NCBI GenBank assembly: GCA_949317995.1
Contig: OX439036.1
Coordinates: 103,337,891-103,401,890, forward strand
Direction of reading: 5' to 3'
Length of the DNA: 64,000 bases
Origin: Acholoe squamosa
Taxonomy: Eukaryota > Annelida > Polychaeta > Phyllodocida > Polynoidae
Position 1 is the first letter of the stretch; each line of letters starts with the position of its first letter. Both the position numbers and the translations under genes were made by a program. The notes beneath the pieces are model-generated. The model was given only the letters and a program-made list of their open reading frames with translations. It made no database searches and was not told where the DNA came from. Shown in pieces: positions 21,653 to 31,243 of the stretch.

Positions 21653-22843
21653 TTAAAGATCCTCCGGATCAGTGTCCATCTTCTCAGCCGACTCCGCTGA
21701 GGCGGCCGGAGCCGAGCTGCTGCAACTGCTCACAGAGAGCAGCGTTGAGGTTTCGCTGGGCGTGTCGCACCCCAAGCTCAGCGCGCCCATCCCCGCGGAC
21801 GGACTGTCCACTGCCTCGGGTGCGGGTGGAGCAGCCGGAGCGGGTGGGGCAGCCGGAGCGGGTGGAGCAGCCGGAGCGAAGGACAGGGACGACGCAGAGC
21901 CGTCCCACTTGTCCAGGTGCTTCCCGAATGCGAGGAAGAACTTGAGGTCAGCCTCCTTGTACTTACGAATGTACCCGGCGTTCTCAGCGCGGTGGAACTC
22001 CTTAAGCTTTTCAGCTTCCAACTGCTGGCGCCGGCAGGATTGTATTGCCTCCTCGACATTCTTCCTCTCCTGCACCTGAATTTTCTCTTCCTCCCTCTTC
22101 TGGACCTCGTAGACCAGGTTGAAGGTGGCTTCAGTCATTACACGCCAGAAGTCAGTCGACTACAATGCCTGCCATTCCGCCATCAGGTCATTCTGGATCT
22201 TCGCCGTTTGAACGTCGCGATGATCGACAAACGTGTTCGGATCCTGAAGACCTGACAGAGTACCTGATATGAGTTCCATAACGGGCACCCGAGGGCCCGT
22301 TGGTGGAACTATAGCCGGTGGAGGCGCGGCAGTCTCCACAGTGGCAGGCGGAGCGCCTGCTGGAGGGACAGAGGGACCCTCAACTGTAGCACCTCCTCGG
22401 CCTCGGCCACCGCCCGGGGGAGTTCGGGTGGACTCCATTCCACCACGGCCTCTACCCCGGGGTTTTGACCGGCCCAAGGGGGTTAGGACCTGAGATTCGG
22501 GTCCCGCTGGTCCCATGGAAGGGAACTTCGCCGCGTACTCACTGTACGTGGGGCGCTTGCCGGACGATCCCTCACCGGCCCACCAAGATGCGTATCCGGA
22601 TGGGGGAGCAAAGTAGTTGCTCCAGTCATCCGGGCTGCCAGTGGCTTCACTCGGGGGTTGCTCCGCGGGTGCAGGTGGTGTTGGTGTGGCCGCCTGGCTA
22701 ACCGCCCTACGGGCCTGGTTGCTAGGCATATCTAGAGCCGAGACCTGTTGTCCCGACTCGCGACGATCAGCTGGGTTGGCTGGTCTAGGCTGGTCCTTAT
22801 TACCCGAAGGGCTTACGGACCTCCCGAAGGATTCGTCCAACAA
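21653..22843 (-). CDS. gypsy-1 extra ORF in env position, split by TAG
   Basis: Two ORFs (22843-22160 and 22138-21653) in one frame, separated by a single TAG at 22162-22160. The first part is P/A/G-rich with RGRGRGG boxes and no signal peptide; its first ATG is residue ~39 (near 22729). The second part has a coiled-coil of ~80 charged residues (QKREEEKIQVQERKNVEEA) and then an A/P repeat and acidic end. No transmembrane segment or known envelope motif is visible. I do not recognise the family. An RNA-binding or assembly role for the RG boxes is only a guess. Confidence 0.55.
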
Positions 22844-23283
22844 AAGGGGAGTAGTTAGGCAAGCTAACTGAACAGCTATAGGCTGCCAACCGCCAACACT
22901 AACCAGAGCGAAACGGGTGGCGTCTTACCGCCACGAGTCCGCCCTAGTTATGAACAATATGGCGTCAAACCTCTCGTCTCGCGAGATCCCGCAAGGGCTA
23001 TCTGGTGACCTAGTTCTGCGCTTTCCCGCCGCACCCGCGGTGCCACCTAGGGGACTAGATCCGAACTAACATTCGACTCGACATGCGGGACGCGGCCTCC
23101 TACCCGAGTGCTATCGTCTGGAGCTTGGCGGTGTATACAACGCTTCAAAGCGAATGTACCGGTTAATCCGTCCGCCACTCACGGGATACAGCTACCCGGG
23201 GGGGCGCGTTCGGCATCTCTAGCCGTGGAACATATGTTATCCGCCTACGGCGGACAACACGCAGCAGCTCGTTGTGTACTGAG
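22844..23283 (-). other. gypsy-1 spacer between integrase and extra ORF
   Basis: About 440 bases without a usable ORF. On minus CTATAGC followed by TCAGTT (near 22880) loosely resembles TATA and initiator elements upstream of the extra ORF; this is weaker than the gypsy-2 counterpart. Confidence 0.35.
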
Positions 23284-25167
23284 TTAGGTTACAGCAGACC
23301 TCAACCGGGGACTGCGTCTAACGCCTTCGGTTAGCTTCTTATTCTTCCCGGCTTTACGTACGGCCTTCTCTGGGTTCCGCTTAGCCATGGCGAGACCTTT
23401 CCCATACGTAATGCCTTCACTCAGCGAGACATTCTTCCTTTTCTTACGATTAGGTCGTTTCCTGGCCTTCGTCTTCTTTTTGACTATTACCTCATTTTCC
23501 GGCATTTTCCTCGGCCAGCCTCTAGGGCGTTTCACTGGTACTACCACGCTAGGTCCACTAGGGACAGACTCAGGTGGTTGGTAACCGAACTCCCTCTCCG
23601 CCTCTTCGCGTCCCTTCCAGGGCCGAAGTTTTCCGACATTTGTCTTCCATTTCCTACCAGTTAGGCAGTCCTCCATCATCACCGTGGACTCGGAGATGAT
23701 GCGAATGATTTTAAATGGACCTTCCCAGGGCGTTACGAGCTTTAGCCGTTCTAGCGGCTCGTAGTACCTTAGTACTTTGTCCCCAACATTAAAACGAATT
23801 CTTTTGGCATTGGTGTCATAACCCACCTTTTGCCACTTCGCACTCTTCAGCAGCTCTTTCCGAACGGCCTCGTATGCCTGTTTGAACATATCCCTTAACG
23901 ACTCCACAAACAACACGGTGCAGGGCGCCTCCGGGTCTATCCCAACCACTCCATACACTAAGTCTAAGTCTCCATACACTAGCATGTTTGGAGTGCAATT
24001 AGTAGATGAATGGACAGTGTTGTTGTAAGCATGTACTACAAACGCACACTGTTCATCCCAGTCGTCCTGGTGGGTATTAACCAGGGGCTTTAGCGCTTGT
24101 ATCAGGGTTCTGTTGAACCGCTCTACCTGTCCATCCGACTGTGGTCGGTATGGGTTTGTTCGGGTCTTGCAAATAGCTAGGTAATGACACATTTCCTGCC
24201 ACAGCTCTGACTCGAACTCTCTCCCTTGGTCGCTGTGCATCATAAGGGGAACACCCAAATGAAGCACCCAGCCTTTTACAAACGCTTCAGCGCATGTGGC
24301 GGCTTTGTGATTAGGAAGAGGGAACACTCGGGTGTACTTGGTGTAATAGTCGGTTACGACCATCATGCAAGTATTGTCCCGGGGCGTCGTTTTGATCCCG
24401 CTGATGATGTCTATCGCCACTCGAGCGAACCTGACACCAAACAATTCCTGGGAAAAGGGTTGCTTTCCCCGGCCGGGTCCCGGCTTGTTTTTACAACAAT
24501 CCGGGCAAGTGGCGATCCACCGGAGTAGGTCGCCTCTCATTCCAGGCCAGTAGTAACGTCTTTGTAGGCGCTCTATTGACCTCTTCTTACCGAAATGGCC
24601 GCTAGTTTGGTGGCCATGGCAATAATACATGATATCCCTCCTCATCGGGGTGGGGATCACTATTTGTAACAGCCTACCGTTGGTGGGAGTAGTCTTGCAC
24701 CTACACAGTATGCTGTCTCGGATTTCTAGCTCGGTCCATTGAGCTAGCAATCGCCTCGCTTCCCTAGCTTCTAGGGATACTAGCGGCCTTGCCGGTTTAA
24801 TACCTGTCCGTAGGTATTCCATTATGCGTGTAGTGGTGGGATCCGACTGTTGGAACTTCTTGATGGTCTCCGGGGACCAATCGAGGTAGCTACATACAGC
24901 CTCCTCCCAGGGGATACGGGGGGTGGTATAATTAAATACCAACCCAGCTACCACAGCATTGTGGGCCCCGCAGTCTTCACAAGTGGCATTCTGGCACTTT
25001 CGGATAGGTCGCCTCGACAAGGCATCCGCATTGATATGTTTAGCACCGGGTCGGTGCTCTATTTGTTTATGCTCTAATCCAAACTCGGATAGATGAGCTA
25101 ACCATCGTCCAATCATCCCCTCGGCATCCTTAAAGTTAAGGAGCCACCTAAGAGACGAATGGTCGGT
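23284..25167 (-). CDS. pol: gypsy-1 RNase H end and integrase
   Basis: Begins in the RNase H tail (EHRPGAKHINADALSR). The integrase zinc domain is HGHQTSGHF…CPDCCKNK (HHCC). The catalytic DDE core follows: VAIDIISG, HSDQGREFESEL, YRPQSDGQVERFNRTL. The C-terminal ~150 residues are very basic, with KRPRGWPRK resembling an AT-hook and several nuclear-signal-like KR clusters, and no chromodomain that I recognise. Intact over 610 codons. Integrase inserts the cDNA into the genome; the basic tail may help chromatin targeting (inference). Confidence 0.92.
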   Translation of the reverse strand, partial: TDHSSLRWLLNFKDAEGMIGRWLAHLSEFGLEHKQIEHRPGAKHINADALSRRPIRKCQNATCEDCGAHNAVVAGLVFNYTTPRIPWEEAVCSYLDWSPETIKKFQQSDPTTTRIMEYLRTGIKPARPLVSLEAREARRLLAQWTELEIRDSILCRCKTTPTNGRLLQIVIPTPMRRDIMYYCHGHQTSGHFGKKRSIERLQRRYYWPGMRGDLLRWIATCPDCCKNKPGPGRGKQPFSQELFGVRFARVAIDIISGIKTTPRDNTCMMVVTDYYTKYTRVFPLPNHKAATCAEAFVKGWVLHLGVPLMMHSDQGREFESELWQEMCHYLAICKTRTNPYRPQSDGQVERFNRTLIQALKPLVNTHQDDWDEQCAFVVHAYNNTVHSSTNCTPNMLVYGDLDLVYGVVGIDPEAPCTVLFVESLRDMFKQAYEAVRKELLKSAKWQKVGYDTNAKRIRFNVGDKVLRYYEPLERLKLVTPWEGPFKIIRIISESTVMMEDCLTGRKWKTNVGKLRPWKGREEAEREFGYQPPESVPSGPSVVVPVKRPRGWPRKMPENEVIVKKKTKARKRPNRKKRKNVSLSEGITYGKGLAMAKRNPEKAVRKAGKNKKLTEGVRRSPRLRSAVT

Positions 25168-26460
25168 TCATAAAGTAAAGTCACTTCCCCAGAGAAAATG
25201 CTTAAACTTCTTCGTATACACCACTACCGCGAGGAGTTCCCGTTTGGTGGTACAATAATTACGCTGGGTCTTGCTTAGCATGTTGGACCTGAGAGAGAGC
25301 CGCCCCTATTGCATCATTGCTCGCATCCGTGTCTAATATGAAATGTCCCTCGGGAGTGGGATATTTCAATACGGGTGTGTTTCTAAACAAATCTTTTATT
25401 TTATTAAAAGATTCTTCTTGCTCGCTGGTCCATGGGAATGGGTCCCGTGCCCTACCCGGGGTCCAGTGAGCTAAGCATTGCATAGGAAAGCTGACACGAG
25501 AGTAATTCGGTATGAAATCACAGTAGTAGGAACAAAATCCTAGAAATGATCTCACCTCCTTAGCACTCGTGGGTCTTTCCCAATTCTCTACAGCTTCTAA
25601 TTTCTCCGGATCTGCGCTCACTCCGCTGGGGGTGATGATCCTTCCCAGGTATGTAATTGTTTTCTTAAACAGGTTACATTTCTTGGGTTTGAGTATTAGA
25701 CCGTTGAATAGTATCCGGTCGAGTACCAATTGCAGATTTGCATGGCATTCCTTAAACGACTTGCCGAACACGACAACGTCGTCCAAGTAGACCAAACATT
25801 TCTTCCACAAAAGGTCACTCAACAAGGATTCCATCATAGCCTCGAATGTAGCGGGGGCGTTACACAATCCGAAGGGTAAGACATTATACTCGAATAGCCC
25901 CATATGACTAGAGAACGCTGTTTTCTCCATGTCATCGGGGTGCATCGGTATCTGCCAATACCCGGATTGTAAATCCAAGGTACAGAACCATTGGTTCCCA
26001 CCCAAGCTATCTAATGTCTCATCTATCCTTGGTAAAGGATACGAGTTTTTCTTTGTCATACCGTTCAGTTTTCGGTAGTCGACACAAAAGCGGATTGTAC
26101 CGTCTTTCTTAGTGGTCATACAAACAGGACTGGACCAGGGACTCAAGCTCGGCACGATGACCCCTAGGTCCAACTGTTTTTGTATTTCCTGTTCGCAAAT
26201 TAACTATCGCAGAGGAAGTCTGCGTTACGGGATTTTAAAAGGTTTCTCGTTGCCCACATCTATGGTGTGCAACACCTTGTCGGATCTGCCCACCGGTCCC
26301 CCTTCCCTACCAAAAGCACTCTCGTACTTTTGTAGGAGTTTCGCTAGGCACTCCTTATCCTCCGTATTCTGTAAATCTGATTGGTCAATCAGCTTTTGAA
26401 ATTCTTCATCCAATGGATGCTTACTAACAGGGTTTAGTGGTTTATTGACCTCTTCTTACC
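25168..26460 (-). pseudogene. pol: gypsy-1 reverse transcriptase and RNase H start, broken
   Basis: RT motifs are clear: PWSSPVCMTTKKDGTIRFCVDYRKLN (described as two blocks), LDLQSGYWQIPM, LPFGLCNAPATFE and the catalytic YLDDVVVF. RNase H begins with LDTDASNDAIGAALSQVQ. Breaks: TAA at 26227, TAG at 26206 between protease and RT; a frame break near 25262 where the family usually has about 20 more residues; and TGA at 25170 where gypsy-2 has arginine before TDHASL. The enzyme would copy the RNA into DNA in an intact element; this copy cannot make a full-length one. Confidence 0.9.
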
Positions 26461-27480
26461 TCTTCTAGCCTCGGCGACGTGTTCAACCGAACTCATAACA
26501 CCCACACTGTCGCCTCGCTTCAAGTAAACTACTGAACCACTTCGGTTAGTCATGGGTAATACAGTCCAAGCTGCATTAGCCACTAATGTATCCACTGAGT
26601 CCAACCCGACACTTGATAAATATACCGTGTCGGGTTCATAGACTCCAGTTTCATTCCTCTGGGCCATCAATCCGCCACAAAGGACATCGCAAGTGGTACC
26701 CGGTGGGATCTTCACCGTATGTATCACTGATGCAACCGAAGACACCTGTCTCAATACGCATTGGACATGCAAGCCATACGGGTTCCGTATACTCATCATA
26801 CCATCCCTGGGGTCCAAGACGGCCCCATATAAGCTTGCAAAATCCAATCCGAGGATTCCGTCATCACTAACCTCTGCTATAGTCGGCGAAAGAACAAATT
26901 CTTTGCCTCCTATACGGATAGGCATAAACGTCCTACCAAAAGTACGCATACTGCTTCCGTCGGCTGTGCAAGCATTTACCCCCGTTTTGAGGTTCTCATG
27001 GCTGCCGGCCACCGAGTCGAAGAATCTTTTGGACACACAGGAGTGGCTGGCTCCAGTATCCACCAAGAATTCACCTACCCGGCCTTCCACAGATATGGGT
27101 ACATACCACCGTCTCCCCCCTAAAGGAGAGGGGTTACTGGTAAACTGGTGAAAGTCTCCCGAATCACCAAGATTCAATCCGAGTCCTCTCAAAAATTCCA
27201 GACACGGATGACTTGGGGGAAGGCGTGTCCCACACACTCGAATCAACTCCTTGATCCATCCTTCCTCTCCCCCAGTGCGGCCACTCGCCTCTATATGTTC
27301 ACCACCGTACACATAAGCACTAGGGTCCCTGGCCCCGGCCAAGGTGCAGGGGTGCGCACCCACAGCCAACCGACCTCCAGGTGAATTTGATTCGAAATCT
27401 TCCACCAGGTCACCCCCGGTAGCATTTTGGCATTCGTTCCTCTCAGGGGTTATACCCAATGCCGTGGATACAACCTCCAC
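26434..27480 (-). CDS. pro: gypsy-1 aspartic protease region
   Basis: An ORF of about 348 codons without its own ATG start, in the -1 frame to Gag. It carries the retropepsin active site FLVDTGASHSCVS and, further on, DDGILGLDFASLYGAV, which matches the protease C-terminal ILG motif. Retropepsins cleave Gag and Pol precursors. At its end (TAA near 26436) the RT frame again continues in -1, so either a second frameshift or a mutation joins it to pol. Confidence 0.85.
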   Translation of the reverse strand: MEVVSTALGITPERNECQNATGGDLVEDFESNSPGGRLAVGAHPCTLAGARDPSAYVYGGEHIEASGRTGGEEGWIKELIRVCGTRLPPSHPCLEFLRGLGLNLGDSGDFHQFTSNPSPLGGRRWYVPISVEGRVGEFLVDTGASHSCVSKRFFDSVAGSHENLKTGVNACTADGSSMRTFGRTFMPIRIGGKEFVLSPTIAEVSDDGILGLDFASLYGAVLDPRDGMMSIRNPYGLHVQCVLRQVSSVASVIHTVKIPPGTTCDVLCGGLMAQRNETGVYEPDTVYLSSVGLDSVDTLVANAAWTVLPMTNRSGSVVYLKRGDSVGVMSSVEHVAEARRGKKRSINH

Positions 27481-28523
27481 TAGTTTTCCACATCAGCGGA
27501 ACACGTAGCGTTCTCCCCGCCTTCGCCGTTATCTTCGGCTTCATAGAAGGCAGCCATTACCGGCTTAGCAGCGGTACATTCAGATGAGTAGTGTCCCATG
27601 CGCTGGCACCTGAAACACTTAACCGTCCGGCGATCCACTCTGGGTCTTTGCCGACTGGCTTGGAGGGCATCTGTAATTTTCTTACACATATCCTCCATAA
27701 GTTTGGTCATGTCTGGAGACCGACCCTTCGCTTTATCAGTGCTTTCAAGAGGCTTAATCGCCTTCTCACCAACTTTCGGGTCACTCCTAACCTCAGATGA
27801 CGGTCTAGAATCCCTTGGTTTATTAAACGCCTTCCTCGGAATATACTTCCTACCTGAAGTATTTTTCCTTAGCTGCATCGAACAGAAGGTGCCGTCCTCC
27901 TGCTCGATTTCAATTAGTTCAAAGTCATCCGAGGTACTATCTACCTCAGACCGCTGAACTACCGATGCTAGGGGAGCCGAGCCAGTGGCATTCGGTATGT
28001 CCCCGGCTAACATGGTTCGCTTCTTCACGGCCATATCTATACCATTAAATATGCCGTGTAATGTTATGCCTTCCTTCCAGGCATCTCTAGCAGCAATTTG
28101 CTCGTCTCGGTCTCTCAGACCCTTAACGAATTGTGTAATTAAATCGTCCATGTACCAGTCCTGGTTTTCAGTACTGGGCCTGGCCTTCCTTAGCAGGGCA
28201 TGGAGCTCCATACCGTATGCTCTGAAAGCTTCGTTAGGCTTCTGCGTGCGTTTCCTAAAGCGGACCATCGGATCCTCCTTGACCATGTTACACAACAGTC
28301 CACTAGCAGATTCTACTAACTGCTCAAAACTTCCTACGAGACCGTACCAGGTCCGCCATTGCTCTACAGCCATGCGACCCGGCCCGCCTTTCAAGCATCT
28401 CACCAGATGCGGCTTGGCCTCGTATGGGGTCCAACCATTACAATTCATCACATCGATAAAATCTTCGAACCACTCTTTCCATGGCCGAGTACCGTCGTAT
28501 TCCTTAGGAATCACGGCTACCCT
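27480..28523 (-). CDS. gag: gypsy-1 Gag core with CCHC zinc knuckle
   Basis: Same frame as ORF1, separated from it by one TGA. No ATG precedes the conserved opening IPKEYDGTRPWKEWFEDF. The core has the Retrotrans_gag-type helices (VKGLRDRDEQIAARDA) and near its end a zinc knuckle CFRCQRMGHYSSEC that binds RNA. It ends in TAG at 27482-27480. The protease frame is entered from the last base of the codon before this TAG (-1). The zinc knuckle and position make the Gag assignment firm; how it is initiated is not clear. Confidence 0.85.
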   Translation of the reverse strand, partial: RVAVIPKEYDGTRPWKEWFEDFIDVMNCNGWTPYEAKPHLVRCLKGGPGRMAVEQWRTWYGLVGSFEQLVESASGLLCNMVKEDPMVRFRKRTQKPNEAFRAYGMELHALLRKARPSTENQDWYMDDLITQFVKGLRDRDEQIAARDAWKEGITLHGIFNGIDMAVKKRTMLAGDIPNATGSAPLASVVQRSEVDSTSDDFELIEIEQEDGTFCSMQLRKNTSGRKYIPRKAFNKPRDSRPSSEVRSDPKVGEKAIKPLESTDKAKGRSPDMTKLMEDMCKKITDALQASRQRPRVDRRTVKCFRCQRMGHYSSECTAAKPVMAAFYEAEDNGEGGENATCSADVEN

Positions 28524-30425
28524 TCAGGCGGAATTATGGGCATACATCAATCTAGTGCATTGTTGTTTGCTCCACTCAATCGCCTTGGTTTTGTTCAAGG
28601 TTCGATTGCCTCCCATTCCACCAAAGCTTGTGTTGCCCGGTGGAGGCGGTGGTGGCGGTTGGCTATACGTCCACTGTGAACCACTGTGATTCGTATAGCC
28701 TCCACCACCTTGGTTAGGGCCGGTACCCGAGGTACTATTGCTACCTGTAGTACCCGTAGCACCGCCCCCCCCTTGTGTACTTTGGTGGCCGCCATCGGAT
28801 GGCTGGTTCCCTGTCGGTTGACTACCATCGTTTGATGGAGCTTGTTGGCCGCTGTCATTACCAGCTCCCAATCCAACATTTTCTGTCCGATCCACATGTA
28901 TGTGGAAGCCACTAGTTTCCACGCTACTGTCGGAGGCATCCCGAGGTACATAGTCCGGGTCTAAGTTGTGGACTATAGGGACCTCACTTATCCGGACTCT
29001 ACTAGTTCGGCCGTGCTTATCTTGGGTTCTGATATAAACTCCCCCTTGATCTACATTCCGCGTCGCATTGTCATTGACAAAAGGATTGTATTGCGGATGC
29101 TTAGGTGTAGAACAGGAAACTGGGTCCCCTTGTTTAACAAACGTCGAGTTCGGGTTTAAGTCCTTACTCGCAGGAGGAGCATTCGCCTGCTCTTGCTCCT
29201 GTAAATAACTCTCCATAGCAGACTTATTTATTGTGAGGGTAGCTACATCCGTAGTGAGATTTCGCTGCTCCTCCCTTAGCTGTGCATTTTCCGATAAGAT
29301 CTCGGATCGAATCTTCTCGTTTTCTGCAACTGCTCGGTTACGCTCGTCCTGGGCGGCTAATGCCTCCCGCTTAAAAGTATCATTCAGCAGACGGTACTTT
29401 TCACCTTTCTCCTTCTGAGACCGCTGATATTCATTGGTCTCCCTCCTGATCTCGGATTGTTCCGAGACCAACTTGGCTTCCGTCTCTGCCTTTCGGAGTT
29501 GAAGTTTCTTTAACTTCTCCTCCATGGCATGCAACTCGGATTGTAGTCTGTTTACATCCCGGGCCTTAGCAACCTCCTCGGCTCTAGCCTTTTCGATTGC
29601 TCTGAGTTTATTGGCTTCTTCGAGCTCCAGCTCAGCCAATCTTTTCTCTTTTTCCCTTTCGTCTTTCTCCTTTCGCTCCAATCGATGGGCTACAGAAGTT
29701 AGGCGATATTTTAGGTCTGATTCTTTTAGAATCGCCTCCTGTTCAACGGATCGTAGTTTGCCGATCCGAGATTTAGTCTCCTCTTCTATTTTCAATTGGG
29801 CTGCCATGAATTCTTCATGCTGCCTCTTAGCCTGTAGCTCTACCTGTTCCTTGGCTTTCAAATAGGCCGAAGTAGTTTTATACCCGGGGCCCATCCGACG
29901 TCCGTATATTGACTTGCGGCTGCCTCCAGGGTTAAACATGGAGTCAGACAAGCCTTCATCCAAAGATAGGCCTAGGTAATGCTTTTCCGAGCTCCTTGGT
30001 TTGGCATCCCGAGGCTTAGTATTCGGGGTTGCTTTAGGGACCATTGGGTCCTTTATAGCTTTACTATCGTCGCTATCATGATCCGACGATGTCATTAGTG
30101 GGGCTACTCCGTTTGCCCCCTCTGGTACCGCTCCCGGGGGGGTCGCGGTACGCTGCATAGGGCTTTGTGCTATTGGGGTACCCAAGTTGCTAGCCGAGCC
30201 TGCTGGTATAATAGGACCCAGCTGGCGCCTGCTAGTTATAACTCGGGACCAATCGCCCAAGTCCAAAGTTGGGGGTCTTAATACCCCCCTAAAAGGTCCT
30301 GTGTCCAGTGCCACCGTTTGAGGTGTACCCGGATACAATCTAACGATGCCACCTCCATTACTGGTGGCACCGTCTATTAGACCGGGTGTCGAGAAAACAG
30401 TCTGGACACCCTCTGGGTTGAACAT
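28524..30425 (-). CDS. gypsy-1 ORF1: N-terminal gag-like coiled-coil protein
   Basis: From the first in-frame ATG at 30425 the ORF has 633 codons. The frame stays open upstream into the LTR but has no ATG there. The first ~160 residues are rich in G, P, T and S. Roughly residues 170-430 are a long charged heptad-type coiled coil (RKEKDEREKEKRLAELELEE). The last part is G/S/Q-rich with a proline run. It ends in TGA (28526-28524). The same frame continues without any ATG into the Gag core, so it is best seen as the N-terminal part of a large Gag precursor interrupted by UGA. The role in particle assembly is inferred. Confidence 0.75.
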   Translation of the reverse strand: MFNPEGVQTVFSTPGLIDGATSNGGGIVRLYPGTPQTVALDTGPFRGVLRPPTLDLGDWSRVITSRRQLGPIIPAGSASNLGTPIAQSPMQRTATPPGAVPEGANGVAPLMTSSDHDSDDSKAIKDPMVPKATPNTKPRDAKPRSSEKHYLGLSLDEGLSDSMFNPGGSRKSIYGRRMGPGYKTTSAYLKAKEQVELQAKRQHEEFMAAQLKIEEETKSRIGKLRSVEQEAILKESDLKYRLTSVAHRLERKEKDEREKEKRLAELELEEANKLRAIEKARAEEVAKARDVNRLQSELHAMEEKLKKLQLRKAETEAKLVSEQSEIRRETNEYQRSQKEKGEKYRLLNDTFKREALAAQDERNRAVAENEKIRSEILSENAQLREEQRNLTTDVATLTINKSAMESYLQEQEQANAPPASKDLNPNSTFVKQGDPVSCSTPKHPQYNPFVNDNATRNVDQGGVYIRTQDKHGRTSRVRISEVPIVHNLDPDYVPRDASDSSVETSGFHIHVDRTENVGLGAGNDSGQQAPSNDGSQPTGNQPSDGGHQSTQGGGGATGTTGSNSTSGTGPNQGGGGYTNHSGSQWTYSQPPPPPPPGNTSFGGMGGNRTLNKTKAIEWSKQQCTRLMYAHNSA

Positions 30426-30524
30426 TTGTTGTTGACCGGGCTTCCAGTCTAACAACAGATGCTGGGATGTAAAGCCATCCTCTTCGAATCCCTCTAGCCC
30501 AGGGCTGGAGGGATCCGCATCGGG

Positions 30525-30887
30525 TGTAATGGTTCGTATCGACTTATATGTTGGGTGGCTCGTTGGCTCGCTTATCACTAGAGATACCAACACAACACGA
30601 GTAGTTCGGGTTGGGCAAAGCCCCGGATACCCCTACCTCTCGGGTAGGACTTTATTTAATATTCAGTAGGTAACAACTAAGCGTCTTGACTGGACCATGT
30701 CCAGTCCCCTTCTGCCGCTCGTCCGGCTTCTTAGTAGAAGCTGGACGCGAGGCATGGTGCTGCCCCCTCTTGTACCAACGGGGTATCGCAAAGCGACACC
30801 TAGCTGGCATAGAAGGAACGAGCACCACACGAACACGTCTCTCGGATGAACGGCACTAATATATATACAACAATGCCGGCCCCTACA
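30525..30887 (-). repeat. gypsy-1 5' LTR
   Basis: TG…CA termini. On minus a TATATATATTAG TATA box (near 30860) lies close to the U3 start and AATAAAG (near 30653) gives the polyadenylation signal, so transcription should start near 30830. I could not find a TGG-starting primer binding site directly after the LTR (next bases on minus CCCGATGCGGATCC), so the priming tRNA is unassigned. Confidence 0.92.
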
Positions 30888-31005
30888 GAATAAAAGGGGG
30901 GACGGAAAAATTTCAGACCCCTTGGAGGGGGGGACGGAAATTTTTTTCGCTGCGCATGCGCAGAATTTCACCAATCCCCCTGTTGTTAAAAAATGACCAA
31001 TCCCT
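30888..31005. mobile_element. Right part of TIR element split by gypsy-1
   Basis: See 20399-20520. Contains GGGGGGACGGAAAAATTTCA-type words present in direct order at 20430 and an inverted copy of the 20401-20434 arm at 30972-31005. Confidence 0.5.
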
Positions 31006-31044
31006 AAGGTAGCCCTTTTCCGGTAAAATTTTCGATAATTTGCC

Positions 31045-31195
31045 TGAAAAACTGATTGGGACAGACTGATGAAGATTGGTGTAAAAAGACTTGTGGTATA
31101 CTGATTAGGACACACTGATGAGGATTGGTGTAAAACGACATGTGGTATACTGATTTGGACAGGCTGATGAAGACTGGTGTAAAATGGATTTAATT
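31045..31195. repeat. 49-bp tandem repeat, three copies
   Basis: CTGATGARGATTGGTGTAAAA recurs at 31065, 31114 and 31163, a 49-bp period. Confidence 0.85.
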
Positions 31196-31243
31196 ATATC
31201 TGATGAGTGAGAGGCACTTGGTGGACTGATTGAGACATGATAC

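Larger units (their letters stand above)
20521..30887 (-). mobile_element. Ty3/gypsy LTR retrotransposon 'gypsy-1', full length
   Basis: A 10.4 kb element on minus. LTRs at 30525-30887 (5') and 20521-20883 (3') are 363 bp each and differ at one base I could find (20868 G versus A). Flanks give a 4-bp GAAT duplication (20517-20520 and 30888-30891). Order on minus: N-terminal ORF, Gag core with zinc knuckle, protease, RT, RNase H, integrase, then an extra ORF. The integrase-last pol order identifies Ty3/gypsy. Five in-frame stops and one frame break make this copy non-autonomous despite its young LTRs. No envelope protein is recognisable. Confidence 0.95.

Noticed and set aside
21672-22871. Plus-strand ORFs opposite the gypsy-1 third ORF
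   Set aside because: GC-rich antisense shadows; the sense strand agrees with element orientation and has coiled-coil and RG features.
30425-30632. gypsy-1 ORF1 starting inside the 5' LTR
   Set aside because: The frame is open into the LTR up to 30632 but contains no ATG there; the first in-frame ATG is at 30425, inside the internal region, so an LTR-encoded N-terminus is not needed.
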